Shown here: positions 16,904 through 26,444 of the stretch, piece by piece
Layout: each line of letters begins with the position of its first letter
Numbering within the stretch: position 1 is the first letter of the stretch
NCBI GenBank assembly: GCA_035294245.1
Contig: DATGLG010000012.1
Coordinates: forward strand, 62,001 to 126,000
Length of the DNA: 64,000 nucleotides
From: DATGLG01 sp035294245
GTDB lineage: Bacteria > Pseudomonadota > Alphaproteobacteria > JACZXZ01
Direction of reading: 5' to 3'
The notes under the pieces: model-generated
The model's input: the letters and a program-made list of their open reading frames with translations, nothing else
Databases searched by the model: none
Told to the model about the DNA's origin: nothing
Made by a program: the position numbers and the translations under genes

Positions 16904-18010
16904 TTACTCTGCCGCCTCGCCGCCGAGGAAATGGCCGAGCGCCATGAGCGGCCCGATGCGGTCGCAGACGATCTTGACGATGGCGAGCAGCGGGACGGCG
17001 AGGAAGGCTCCCGCGATGCCCCACATCCAGAACCAGAACACCAGCGAGAGGATCACCAGCACCGGGTTCAGGGTGAAGCGCCGGGCGAGCAGCATCGGCG
17101 TCACCGCCTCGCCTTCGGCGATATGGGTGACGAGGTAGATTCCCGCGGGGATCACCGCGTGCCAGAGATTGTCGAAGGCGAGGAGGCCGACGATGAAGAC
17201 GATCACGATACCCGTCAGCGGACCGATGATGACGATATAGTTGAGGAGAAAGGCGAGCCCGCCCCAGAGCAGGGGATCGGGCAGGCCGGTGAAATAGGCG
17301 GTGACCCCCGTCACCGTCCCCACCGCGGCGTTCATGCAGGTGATCGTCACCAGATAGCCGGAGATGTTGCGTTCGATCTCGTGGGAGATCTCCACCACCT
17401 GCTTCTTGTCGCTGAGCGCCGGCAGGATCTCGACGGAGCGGCGCAGGAAGAGATCGCCGGCGACCAGGAGATAGAAGAGCAGGACGATGGTGATGCCGAT
17501 GCTCGTCAAGGTGGCCGTCGTGCCGCCGAGGACCAGGCTGCTGAGCCGCGGGCCGGGCGCGACGGCGGCGCCGCCGAAGGAGCCGAGCCGGTCGAGCTCC
17601 TGGGCCAGGTTGCGCACGCCCTCGATGGCGTCGCGAAAGCCGGCGAGATGCGCCTCGAGGCGCGGCAGGCTCTCCGGCATCTTCGAGATCCATTCCTGCG
17701 CCGGCCCCGACAGGGTGTAGCCGAAGGCCACGAGGGCCCCGAAGAAGCCGATGATGATGAGAAGAGCGGCAATGACGCGGGGAATCCGCAGCTTCGCCGA
17801 TACGCGCATCGCCGGCTGCAGCAGGAGATTGAGGATGAAGGCGAAGACGATCGGCACCGCGATCTCCCGGGCGACGTAGAGGACCGCCATCACCAGGATG
17901 ACCAGGATGCCGCCGAGGATGACCGTGCGCCGGTTCTGCGGAAGGCGCAGCTCGCCCTCCCGTCCGGTCTCCTCGGGCGGCAGGCGAGCCGGCGGCGTGC
18001 TGTCGTTCAT
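16904..18010 (-). CDS. AI-2E family transporter (YdiK/PerM-like permease)
   Basis: A 368-aa membrane protein of the AI-2E transporter family with about eight helices. Helices 1-3 lie between residues 30 and 110, then comes a soluble region of about 85 residues (EWISKMPESLPRLEAHLAGF). The family's C-terminal block includes LLWGGLAFLLNYIVIIGP and PVLVILSLVFWFWMWGIAGA. The start is either of the paired ATGs at 18013/18010; AAGGGG favours the second. Most family members have no proven substrate, so autoinducer export is only the family label. Confidence 0.88.
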   Translation of the reverse strand: MNDSTPPARLPPEETGREGELRLPQNRRTVILGGILVILVMAVLYVAREIAVPIVFAFILNLLLQPAMRVSAKLRIPRVIAALLIIIGFFGALVAFGYTLSGPAQEWISKMPESLPRLEAHLAGFRDAIEGVRNLAQELDRLGSFGGAAVAPGPRLSSLVLGGTTATLTSIGITIVLLFYLLVAGDLFLRRSVEILPALSDKKQVVEISHEIERNISGYLVTITCMNAAVGTVTGVTAYFTGLPDPLLWGGLAFLLNYIVIIGPLTGIVIVFIVGLLAFDNLWHAVIPAGIYLVTHIAEGEAVTPMLLARRFTLNPVLVILSLVFWFWMWGIAGAFLAVPLLAIVKIVCDRIGPLMALGHFLGGEAAE

Positions 18011-18623
18011 CATCCCCTTGTGCGCCGCCGGCGGGGCAGGCAGGCGCCGCCGGCGGCTCGTCAGATGATGTGGAAGAAACAGGGCGGGATCAAGTCCGGG
18101 ATCGGAAGGCCCGGAAGCCGCAGCAAGACGTACCGCATCTCGTTCCTCCGCTTGGTGCCGTACCCTTCGCCCGGGGCTGGAACGACTGAACAACAGCGTG
18201 ATGGTTTCGTTCCCACGGGCCCCTCACGCTCCTCTTGAGGAAACCCATCGAGGCGCTTGACGCGGCTGCGCGGTCTGCCCGTGCCGAGAGCCTCTCGACC
18301 CGCCTCACTCACGTGCTGCGCACGCCTCCCTCTCCGCCCCGATCGGGGCGGAGAGGGTTGGGGAGAGGTGGGGTGAGGAACGAAACGAGCTAAGGCGCGC
18401 GCCGAGAAGCGCTTTAACGGAACCGCGATGGCGGCGGCGTGTTGAGTCGTCGAGGCGCTGATCACTTCTCGAGTTCCGCGATCCTGCTTCTGCTCTCCGG
18501 GGGATTTGCCGACGCGATCACGCCACAGGTCCGCCCGCCGCCGCTTGACGCTCGGGATATGCATCCGTCGCGCCGAGCCGGCGATGATCTGCTCCTATTG
18601 CGATTGCTAGAGTGGAGGTTCCC
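18011..18623. other. Gene-free stretch with repeat palindrome
   Basis: I see no convincing gene between the AI-2E permease and the phasin-like gene. An open frame on the minus strand here encodes mostly low-complexity repeat translation. The only structured element is the palindrome at 18328-18357. Confidence 0.5.
18328..18357. repeat. Perfect 30-bp palindrome within a GC-rich intergenic repeat
   Basis: CCCTCTCCGCCCCGA is followed directly by its exact reverse complement. Surrounding GTTGGGGAGAGGTGGGGTGAG is typical of a widespread proteobacterial intergenic repeat, rather than a terminator, because no T-run follows. Confidence 0.7.
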
Positions 18624-19154
18624 ATGGCTATAGCTCAGACCCGGCACGGCACGAGAGCCAGCGAGACGATGCGCGCGGGCGAGCGCGCCGCAGACGACGC
18701 CGCCCGCACGGCGGAGAGGATGGCCGAGGAATCCGCGCGCACCGCGGAGAAGCTCGGCGGCGAGACGGCGCGCCTGGCGGAAGAGGCGGCGCGCCACGCC
18801 GCCGCCTGGGCGACCCTCGACTGGCGCGGCCGCATGTGCGCCTTCCTCAAGTCGAACGAGGTGATGCTGCGCAGCCTTGCCGCCTGGCACGAGGAGATGG
18901 CGCGCTTCGCCCAGACGCGCCTCCGGCACAGCATCGAGATGGGCGAGAGCCTGAGCCGCTGCCGCAGCGCCGCCGAGGCCTTCGAGAGGCAGAGCGACTA
19001 CGCGCGCACGGCGACCGAGCAATACGCCGAGGAGGCGGCGAGCCTCCTCAACCTCATGGCGCAGACCGCGCGGGACGGCCTCGACTCCATGCAGGGCCTC
19101 ATGATCCGCAATCAGGAGGAGATGGCGGCGACCGGCCGAGGCCGGCGCGGCTGA
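18624..19154 (+). CDS. Phasin-like protein
   Basis: A 176-aa, all-helical, Ala/Glu/Arg-rich cytoplasmic protein. The first 65 residues are heptad-like (repeats of AERMAEESARTAEKL type). The rest resembles phasins: WHEEMARFAQTRL, then SLSRCRSAAEAFERQSDYAR and TEQYAEEAASLLNLMAQ. Phasins coat polyhydroxyalkanoate granules; no PHA genes are near, so this is a family-level guess. The ATG at 18624 has GGAGG six bases upstream, better than the one at 18612. Confidence 0.65.
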   Translation: MAIAQTRHGTRASETMRAGERAADDAARTAERMAEESARTAEKLGGETARLAEEAARHAAAWATLDWRGRMCAFLKSNEVMLRSLAAWHEEMARFAQTRLRHSIEMGESLSRCRSAAEAFERQSDYARTATEQYAEEAASLLNLMAQTARDGLDSMQGLMIRNQEEMAATGRGRRG

Positions 19155-19283
19155 CGGCGGCCTGACGGCCCGGCATCGCGCGGCGACGAAATCGTGATGA
19201 CGCCGCGGGCGGTTTGACTCGACTCGGCGAGCAGGCTCCCGTAAGGTCTCAACAAGTCCAAAAAATATAACGAGGAGTCAGCA

Positions 19284-20405
19284 ATGTCGGTGGGCAATTC
19301 CGCCCAGCGCGCCGCGGACGCGTCGCCGTCGAAGGCATCGCGTTTCAGACCGAAGGCGCTGTCGCCCACACAGGCCTTGGCGCTGCTCGAAGGCTTCGGC
19401 GACGGGCTTTGCGTGCTCAACCGCGACTGGCGCTTCATCTTCGTCAACCGCGCCGCGGCGGCCTATTGGCATACCACCCACCAGGACCTGCTCGGCCGCC
19501 GCATCTGGGACGCCTTACCGCAGGCTGTCGGAAGCCATTGCCATCACATGATGCAGCGCGCCCTGGCCGAGCAGCGCAGCATGGAGAGCGAGACCGTCTC
19601 GCCCTATACGGGCGCTTGGATCAGGATCACCGTGCAGCCCTTCGAGGGCGGCCTCGCCGCGATATTCCGCCCCATCGGCGCGCGCAAGGAGGCGGAGCAT
19701 CGTCTCCGCCGCGCCCTGGAGGAGCTCACCGAGGCCGACGCGGCCAAGAGCCGCAAGATGACCGTGGCCGCCCACGATCTGCGCCAGCCGCTCCACGTGA
19801 TCCTGTCGGCGGCGGAGCTCATCCGCAAGCGCGCGGGCGACCCGCAGATCCAGCGCTTCCTCGCCAATGTCGATCTCGCCGTCGGCCAGCTGACCAAGGG
19901 GCTGGACGAGCTCCTGCACGCGGCGAAGCTGGAAGGACGCGAGCTGCAGCCGCGCCGGCAGGTCCTCCGCCTCGCCGAGATCCTCGAGGCGGTGGGGCGG
20001 CAATGGCGTCCCGAAGCCGAGCGCAAGGGGCTTCGCCTCGCGACCGTCGCCACCTCGGCCGAGGCCGAGAGCGATCCGGACATGCTCCGCACCATCCTCG
20101 ACAATCTCGTCGGCAATGCGATCAAATACACGACGGCCGGCGGCGTCCTGATCGGCTGCCGGCCCCGCGGCCGCAGCATCCATGTCCAGGTGGTGGATTC
20201 CGGGAGCGGCATCCCGGCGGATTCCCTCGAGGCCATCTTCGACGAGTTCTACCGCCTCGACGCCGCCCACGGCCAAGGCCTCGGGCTCGGCCTCGCCATC
20301 GTGCGCCAGACCGCCGCCCTCCTGGACCATCCGGTGATCGTGAAGTCCCAGCCGGGCAAGGGCTCGAACTTCACCGTCGTCCTCCCCCTCCCCCGGTCGC
20401 GATAG
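19284..20405 (+). CDS. Soluble PAS-domain sensor histidine kinase
   Basis: A 373-aa histidine kinase without membrane helices. The PAS domain spans about residues 30-130 (GDGLCVLNRDWRFIFVNRAA). The phospho-acceptor H164 is in the variant box AAHDLRQPLHV. The ATP-binding domain has N-box DNLVGNAIKYT (273-283), G1 DSGSGIP (305-311) and G2 GLGLGLAIV (332-340). The HDLRQPL form is common in hybrid kinases, but no receiver domain is attached and no response regulator gene is adjacent. Start supported by GAGGAG. Confidence 0.92.
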   Translation: MSVGNSAQRAADASPSKASRFRPKALSPTQALALLEGFGDGLCVLNRDWRFIFVNRAAAAYWHTTHQDLLGRRIWDALPQAVGSHCHHMMQRALAEQRSMESETVSPYTGAWIRITVQPFEGGLAAIFRPIGARKEAEHRLRRALEELTEADAAKSRKMTVAAHDLRQPLHVILSAAELIRKRAGDPQIQRFLANVDLAVGQLTKGLDELLHAAKLEGRELQPRRQVLRLAEILEAVGRQWRPEAERKGLRLATVATSAEAESDPDMLRTILDNLVGNAIKYTTAGGVLIGCRPRGRSIHVQVVDSGSGIPADSLEAIFDEFYRLDAAHGQGLGLGLAIVRQTAALLDHPVIVKSQPGKGSNFTVVLPLPRSR

Positions 20406-20526
20406 CCGGCCCGGCGCTCGCGGCAGCCCTCTTGACTCGATCGCGGTTTCACCGCCGATAGTGCGGCCGGGACCGGCCTTTCCCGCCGCCAGCCGTGCTG
20501 CGGCGAATGCAGCATGAGGAGCCTCG

Positions 20527-21744
20527 ATGTCGCCGCAGGCGCGCGTCTTCCTGATCTTCTCGCTCGGCTACTTCGCCTCCTATGCGTTCCGCGGCGTCAA
20601 TCTGGTGCTGGCGCCGCTGCTCAGCCGCGACATCGGCGTCGACCCCGCCGGGCTCGGCATGCTGACGAGCGTCTATTTCCTCGCCTTCGCCGGGTTCCAG
20701 CTCCCGGCCGGCATGCTGCTCGACCGCTTCGGCCCGCGGCGGGTGGAAGCGGGCCTCCTCCTCGTCGCCGCGGCGGGGGCCGCCGTCTTCGCCGTCGGCC
20801 GCGACCTCGGCGCGCTCATGATCGGCCGCGCCCTCATCGGCATCGGCGTCTCCGCCTGCCTCACCGCCGCGATCAAGGCGATCACCCTGTGGTACCCGCC
20901 CGACCGCCTCACGGTGCTGAGCGGCGCGGTCTTCGCCCTCGGCGGGCTGGGCGGGGCCGCGACCGGCACCCCCGTCGAGCTCGCCCTGCGCGTGACCGGC
21001 TGGCGGACGATCTTCGCCGTCCTCACAATCTTCACTGCCGCAGTCGCCGTCCTCCTTCTCCTCGTCGTGCCGGAGCATCGCAGCTCGCGCGAGGGGTCGA
21101 GCTTCGCCGAGCAATGGCGGGGCATTCGCCGCATCCTGAGCAGCCGCCTGTTCTGGGCCGTGGGCATGTTCACCGGCCTCAGCAACGCCGTCTTCCTCGC
21201 CGAGCAGGGCCTCTGGGCCGGCCCCTTCATGCGCGAGGTCGAGGGGCTCGACGCGCGCAGCGCCGCCCGCCTCGTCGTGGTGCTCGCGCTGGCCATGGTG
21301 TCCGGCGGCTTCGTCCTCGGCTGGCTCGCGCGCCAGCTCGACCGCCGCGGCCTCTCGACCTATGCCAGCGCCGGGGCCAATGCCGGCATCTTCATGCTCG
21401 TCCAGGCGGTGATGCTGCTCGACACGCCGCTGCCGCCGACGGCGCTCTGGGCTCTCTACGGCTTCTTCGGCAGCGCCGGGCTGCTCGGCTATGCGGTGCT
21501 GAGCGGGCTCTTCCCGCTTAATCTCGCCGGCCGCGTCGGCACCGCCTATACCCTCATCGTCTTCGCCCTCGCCTTCCTCTTCCAGGTCGGCTTCGGCGCG
21601 CTGATCGACGCCTGGCATCGCGCGACGGGCAGCCCCATCGCCGCGGCCCACATCGCCACCTGGGTCCTCGGCCTCGCGCTCCAGGCGATCGCCGCCATCC
21701 CCTATCTCCTGGCGCGCGACGCGGTGCGACAGTCCTCGCGATGA
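20527..21744 (+). CDS. Major facilitator superfamily transporter
   Basis: A 405-aa protein with 12 predicted membrane helices. The MFS motif between helices 2 and 3 is GMLLDRFGPRRVEAG. The N-terminal helix is preceded by only a few residues (SPQARVFLIFSLGYFASYAF). Substrate cannot be told. It is convergent with tamB and lies 121 bp after the histidine kinase gene; co-transcription with the kinase is possible. Confidence 0.88.
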   Translation: MSPQARVFLIFSLGYFASYAFRGVNLVLAPLLSRDIGVDPAGLGMLTSVYFLAFAGFQLPAGMLLDRFGPRRVEAGLLLVAAAGAAVFAVGRDLGALMIGRALIGIGVSACLTAAIKAITLWYPPDRLTVLSGAVFALGGLGGAATGTPVELALRVTGWRTIFAVLTIFTAAVAVLLLLVVPEHRSSREGSSFAEQWRGIRRILSSRLFWAVGMFTGLSNAVFLAEQGLWAGPFMREVEGLDARSAARLVVVLALAMVSGGFVLGWLARQLDRRGLSTYASAGANAGIFMLVQAVMLLDTPLPPTALWALYGFFGSAGLLGYAVLSGLFPLNLAGRVGTAYTLIVFALAFLFQVGFGALIDAWHRATGSPIAAAHIATWVLGLALQAIAAIPYLLARDAVRQSSR

Positions 21745-21780
21745 CGAAGTTCATAAATCGCGAAGCCGCAGTGATGGCGC

Positions 21781-24700
21781 TCAATAATCCAGCTTCCAGT
21801 TGAGGCCGATATCGTTGCCGCCGCGGACGCCGACCGAGCTGCTGACGGTGACATCGGGCAGCACCTCGACGCTCACGCTGCTCTTGCTCTCGCCGGAGGC
21901 GCTTTGCTGGACGCCGACATAGACGCCGTTCGCGAGATATTTCCCCGCCGTGACGCTGGCGGCGCCGACCCCGCCCGCGGTTCCGGCCGTGCCGGCACTG
22001 CCGGCCGAGCTCCCACTGCCGGCCTGCGCGGTCGAGCTGTTCGGGTTGCTCGAGCCGAAGCTGAGCACGTCGAGCCCGAGCGAGCTGCGCACGCGGTCGA
22101 GGACGCCGGGGCCGCCGCTGGCGAGGGCGGCGACGGCCTGGGCGAGCTGCAGCCCCTGGGCCGGCGTCATCTGCGCGACGCCGCGCCCGAAGAGGACGCG
22201 CGCCAGGATCTCGTCCTGGGGTAGCGGCGGCTGGGAGGTGAGCGTGATCTTGAGGTCCTCGGGCGTGCCGCTCACCACGATCTGCGCGGTGATGCCCGAG
22301 GCCGTGGTCTCGGCGAGGAAATCGAGCTGGGGCGCGATCTTGTGGCCGCCGGTGAAGGTGATGGTGCCGCGCGTCAGGGCGAGGTCCTTGCCGAAGAAGG
22401 CGAGAGTGCCGTGCACCACCTGGAGCTGCCCCACGATCTCCGGCGCCGCGCTCGTGCCGCCGATATGGAGCTGGCCCTTCCATTCGCTATCGAGACCGCG
22501 GCCGCGCACGAAGGTGCGGCCGGGTATGTCGATCCGGATGTCGAGGGCGATGGCCGCCGTCGCCGGCTGCGCCGGCGGCGGATTGGCGCCCGCGATGACC
22601 CGCCCCGTGCGGCTGTCGATGACGACGACGTCGAGCTTCTGGGCGCGCGGCGGCAGACGATCGGGAATATAGAGATTGGCCTCGTCCACGCGCAGTTGCG
22701 CCGTGACCCGCGGCTGGACGAGGCTGCCCGCGATCCGCGCGTCCCCGCTCAGCTTGGCGGTGGCATCATCCCGGTGGACGGCGCGGAACTGTCGGAACGT
22801 CGCATTGAGATCGAGCGCCTGCGCCGGCCCGGCGAGGGTCACGGCGCCGCTGCCGGCGAGGGTTCCGCCGACGCCGTCGCCGGCGGCGAGGCGGCGCAGC
22901 AGGATGCGGCCATTTGCGCCGACGACCTCGATCGTCGCGTTGTCGAGCACGAGGCCGGTCGAGAGGTCCTCGTAATGGCCCTGGTCGAGGGTGAAGCTGC
23001 CCGTGGGATCGGGGGCCGCAAGCGTGCCGCCGATGCGGGCGTCGAGGTGGAAGCGCCCGGCAAGCCGGCTGCCGCCCAGGGGCAGGAGATCGGCGAAGCG
23101 CTCGAGCCGGCCATCGCCTTGCAGGCGCAGATCGAGCGGGCGATCCGTCGGCACGGCGATCGCAACGGGGCGCAGCGCGAGCCGCAGGGGCGCCGTGCCG
23201 GTGATGCTCACCACCTTGGCCTCGGCGAGCAGCACGGCACCGTCGAGGCTGACCTGGCCGGGACCGAGCGTTGCGGTGAGACGCGCGCCCAGCGGCGGCG
23301 GCGATGCCGCCTGGCCGGGAGGCGCGAAGCGAAGCTGCCGAAGCTCGGCCTCGAGCCGGCCGCGCGGCTCCCGCACGCTGCCGTCGAGGGAGAGGCGGAG
23401 ATCGAGGGCGCCCTGGAGGTCGGGATGCCCCGCGAGCTTGCCCGCCAGACCGATGGGCAATTGCCGCGCCGCGAGATTGGCGGCGACCCGCTCGCCCGTG
23501 AGCCGTGCCTCGCCGTCGAGCCGGCCCGCGCCGAGGACGAGGGCGAGATTCGAGACGGCGAGGTCGCGGCCCCGCGCGACGACCGTCAAGGGACGCGTGA
23601 GTCGGAGCGGATCATCGGCGAGCTTGCCCGTGAGCTGGGACAGCGTGACCTCGAGAGTGTCGCGCCCCATGGCGACCTCGCCGCTCGCCGCAAGGGTCAC
23701 GGGCACGCGGACGCGGCCCGCGAGCCTGGTGCTGAAGACGAGGCGGTCGGGCCGCACGGATTGCACGGTGACGTGCAATTGCTCGATGCGGCTCGCCCCG
23801 GCCTCGCCGCCGGCGAGATCGAGGGTGAGCTTGCCCGAGGGGCGTCGCAGGAGATCGGCGAGCGTTCCCGCGGCCGTCACTCGCGCGACGCCGAGCGCGG
23901 CGCCCGATGCCGGGGTCAGGCGCAGCTTGTCGGCGCTGAGGGAGAGCGTCGCCCCCTGGCTCTCGTCGCGCGCCGCCAAGGCGAGCCGGGCATTGAGGCG
24001 GCCCGCGAGCGCCGCGCCGACGAGCGGCGACCAGGGCGAGAGGTCGGGGCTGCGCAGGGTGATCGTGCCGCTGGTGAGCCTGGTGTCGAGGGTCGTGCGC
24101 AGCGCGGCGTCGAGCGTGCTGCCGGCGCCGGCGAGGCGCAGCCTGCGGAGCGTCAGCACCTTGCCGCCGTCGCTCACGGCACCCTCGCCGCTCAAGGTCC
24201 CCTTCAGCTTGCCCGATTGGAAATCGGCCGTGAGCGTGGCGGCGGGCGACGGCCCCGCCTGTGCTGCAATCTGCGCGGCGATGCGATCGAAGCGGATCGC
24301 ACGCCAGGCGAGATCCGTGGCGTCGAGGCGCGCATCCACGGTCGGGCTCGCGAGGGTGCCACCGAGCTTGCCGTCGAGGCGCAGCCGGCCGCGCAGCGGC
24401 AGCCCGGCGCTCTCAAGGGAGGCCAGGCTCGGCGCTGCGACGGCGAAGCTGCCGACGATCGTTCGGCCCTCCGGCGCGAGCTCGCCTCGCGCGCGGATTT
24501 GGAGATTCGCGCCGCCGAGCGTTGCGGCATCGAGCCGAATGGGCCCGCCAGCTTCGTCGCGATGGGCGGCGAGATCGAGCGTCACGCGCCGGCCGAGGAG
24601 CGCATCGGCGATGGGCATGCCGGTCGCGAGATCGTCGAGATCGCCCTTCACGGTGAGCTTCGCCGCACCCGGGCCCTCGCTGTCGAGGGCCGCCTCGACC

Positions 24701-26232
24701 TCGCCACGGCCCGCGAGACCGTTGCCGGCGCCCGTAGCGAAGCGCGCCAGCCGGTCGACGGCGAGGCGGAGCCTGGCGGTCGCGGCCTGCCGCGCCCGGT
24801 CGAGGCTCGCCTGCCCTGTCAGCGTCACGCCGGAATCCGCGGCGTCGAGCGCCGCGATATCGAACTGCTGTCCGCTGCGGTCGATGGTCCCGGCGAGACG
24901 CCAGTCGAGAGCCTCGCCGAGATCGCCCGGAAGAGCCGCCGCTCCCAGCCGAATGCCTTCGAGCCGGCCCGAGGCTGCGACGGCGTAGCGCAGCGCCGGA
25001 TCATCGAGAGGCGCCTGGGGTGTGACCGCGAGCATCGCCGCGATGTGATCCAGATGATCATCGCCGAAGCCGATGCCATCGCCGCGCAAGGTCACGGCGA
25101 GGGCCGGCTTGTCACCCGGTCCCGCGGCGGTCACGGTGATCTCGGCCGGCCCGGCGAGGGGGGCTCCGAGAAGCGGTGTCAAGGCGTCGAGGGCGGGAAC
25201 CTCGACGCGCAGCGCCAGGCCCAGGGACTGGCTCTCGCTGCGATAGGCTCCCGAGCCGGCCAGGCGCAGCGCGGCCGCGTCGACCGTGAGCCCGTCGAGC
25301 ACGAGGCTGTTATCGGCAAGGGCGACGAGCCGTACCGCGAAGCCGAGGTGCTGCCCGATCACGGACGCCAGCTTCGGCGGAAGGAGCGCCGCCGCCGCGA
25401 GGCTTCCCGTCATCGCGACATGGAGCCCGTCCCGGCTGCCATCGATAGCAAGCTCCGTATCGAGCCGCGCCTCGGCACCCGCGGCGGCGGTGAGGCGCCC
25501 GCGCCAATTCGCGAGGGGGCCGTCCCCTGCGAGGCTGACCGTGAGCGGCAGGGGCTCACCCCGCGCCAGCAGGCCCTGGAGCAGATGGCCGTTCGGCTCC
25601 GCGACGTGGAGCGACGCCGTGAGCCGCGCCGGCGCCCCTGCGAGCTTGATGTCGATATCCGCATGCCCCGCCTGGCCGTCGATCCGCGCGAGCGACAGGG
25701 CGAGCGCCGTATTCCCCTTGGCGAGGGTGGCGCTGCCATGGAGCGTGAGATCGAGCGGCTCCCCGAGCACCGGCGCGTCCAGATGGATCGTCTCGATCGC
25801 GAGCCGGTCGAGATCGACCCGGAGCGGCACACGGGGAATCTCGAAGAGCCGCGCCAGCTCCTGGGACGGCGGCTCGGCGGGTGTGGTCGATTGGGGCGAG
25901 CGGGCGACGTCGAGCCGTCTCGCGGTGAGCCGGGCGATGGCGGCACGACCGCGCAGCAGGTCCCACGGGTCGAGGTCGAGAGCGGCATCCGCCAGACGCG
26001 CCCATTCTCCCGCCGGATCGAGGAGATCGATCTCGGCGATGCGCGGGTGGAAGGGGAGCGCGCCCGCGAGCCCGGCGACGCGCGCCTCGCCCGCGAAGCG
26101 GCGGTTAATCTCGGCGGCGAGCCAGGCCTTGCCCGCCGGCGTCTGCAAGCCGACGAGCGCGAGCGCGGCCGCGATCACGATCAGGGCGATCAGGCCGCCG
26201 AGGATTCCGAGACTCCACCTCACCCAGCGCAT
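21781..26232 (-). CDS. tamB: Translocation and assembly module subunit TamB
   Basis: A 1483-aa AsmA-like protein of the inner membrane that spans the periplasm as a long beta-taco, working with TamA in outer-membrane protein insertion or phospholipid transport. One N-terminal helix (WSLGILGGLIALIVIAAALA) is followed by repetitive beta sequence (LRLAGSGAYRS, GRLEGIRLG). The C-terminal DUF490 domain includes RVIAGANPPPAQP and FGRGVAQMTPAQGLQLAQAV. It ends NDIGLNWKLDY, with the terminal aromatic residue usual for TamB. The start is set at the Met before the helix. tamA is directly upstream on the same strand. Confidence 0.93.
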   Translation of the reverse strand: MRWVRWSLGILGGLIALIVIAAALALVGLQTPAGKAWLAAEINRRFAGEARVAGLAGALPFHPRIAEIDLLDPAGEWARLADAALDLDPWDLLRGRAAIARLTARRLDVARSPQSTTPAEPPSQELARLFEIPRVPLRVDLDRLAIETIHLDAPVLGEPLDLTLHGSATLAKGNTALALSLARIDGQAGHADIDIKLAGAPARLTASLHVAEPNGHLLQGLLARGEPLPLTVSLAGDGPLANWRGRLTAAAGAEARLDTELAIDGSRDGLHVAMTGSLAAAALLPPKLASVIGQHLGFAVRLVALADNSLVLDGLTVDAAALRLAGSGAYRSESQSLGLALRVEVPALDALTPLLGAPLAGPAEITVTAAGPGDKPALAVTLRGDGIGFGDDHLDHIAAMLAVTPQAPLDDPALRYAVAASGRLEGIRLGAAALPGDLGEALDWRLAGTIDRSGQQFDIAALDAADSGVTLTGQASLDRARQAATARLRLAVDRLARFATGAGNGLAGRGEVEAALDSEGPGAAKLTVKGDLDDLATGMPIADALLGRRVTLDLAAHRDEAGGPIRLDAATLGGANLQIRARGELAPEGRTIVGSFAVAAPSLASLESAGLPLRGRLRLDGKLGGTLASPTVDARLDATDLAWRAIRFDRIAAQIAAQAGPSPAATLTADFQSGKLKGTLSGEGAVSDGGKVLTLRRLRLAGAGSTLDAALRTTLDTRLTSGTITLRSPDLSPWSPLVGAALAGRLNARLALAARDESQGATLSLSADKLRLTPASGAALGVARVTAAGTLADLLRRPSGKLTLDLAGGEAGASRIEQLHVTVQSVRPDRLVFSTRLAGRVRVPVTLAASGEVAMGRDTLEVTLSQLTGKLADDPLRLTRPLTVVARGRDLAVSNLALVLGAGRLDGEARLTGERVAANLAARQLPIGLAGKLAGHPDLQGALDLRLSLDGSVREPRGRLEAELRQLRFAPPGQAASPPPLGARLTATLGPGQVSLDGAVLLAEAKVVSITGTAPLRLALRPVAIAVPTDRPLDLRLQGDGRLERFADLLPLGGSRLAGRFHLDARIGGTLAAPDPTGSFTLDQGHYEDLSTGLVLDNATIEVVGANGRILLRRLAAGDGVGGTLAGSGAVTLAGPAQALDLNATFRQFRAVHRDDATAKLSGDARIAGSLVQPRVTAQLRVDEANLYIPDRLPPRAQKLDVVVIDSRTGRVIAGANPPPAQPATAAIALDIRIDIPGRTFVRGRGLDSEWKGQLHIGGTSAAPEIVGQLQVVHGTLAFFGKDLALTRGTITFTGGHKIAPQLDFLAETTASGITAQIVVSGTPEDLKITLTSQPPLPQDEILARVLFGRGVAQMTPAQGLQLAQAVAALASGGPGVLDRVRSSLGLDVLSFGSSNPNSSTAQAGSGSSAGSAGTAGTAGGVGAASVTAGKYLANGVYVGVQQSASGESKSSVSVEVLPDVTVSSSVGVRGGNDIGLNWKLDY

Positions 26233-26273
26233 CGTCGCAGCTCGGTACTCGCTATTGCGGGGAGGTGGGGACC

Positions 26274-26379
26274 CGTCATTGCGACGCCGACACCGAGCGC
26301 AGCGAGGTGGAGGAGGAAGCAATCCAGACCTTGCTCATAAGCCTGGATGGCTTCGTCACTCCGCTCCTCGCCATGACCG
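26274..26379. repeat. REPIN-like repeat dimer, copy 7 (between tamA and tamB)
   Basis: GTCATTGCGACGCCGACACC... to GAAGCAATCCAGA, a linker CCTTGCTCATAAGC, then CTGGATGGCTTCGTC... to CTCGCCATGACC. The left unit resembles the left unit of copy 1. Confidence 0.7.
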
Positions 26380-26444
26380 CTGTCGCGGTTTTGCGGCCTC
26401 GCGATGGTGCGTGTCCACATATGAGCCATTCGTCATTCCAGAGG

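Noticed and set aside
18061..18564. A 167-codon minus-strand frame between the permease and phasin-like genes
   Set aside because: Much of it is translated palindromic repeat and low complexity, with no ribosome-binding site or recognisable domain.
22342..26340. A very long open frame (over 1300 codons) on the plus strand opposite tamB
   Set aside because: Its composition is Arg/Ala/Gly-rich with no domain pattern, and it mirrors tamB codon positions. High-GC genes commonly give such open antisense frames.
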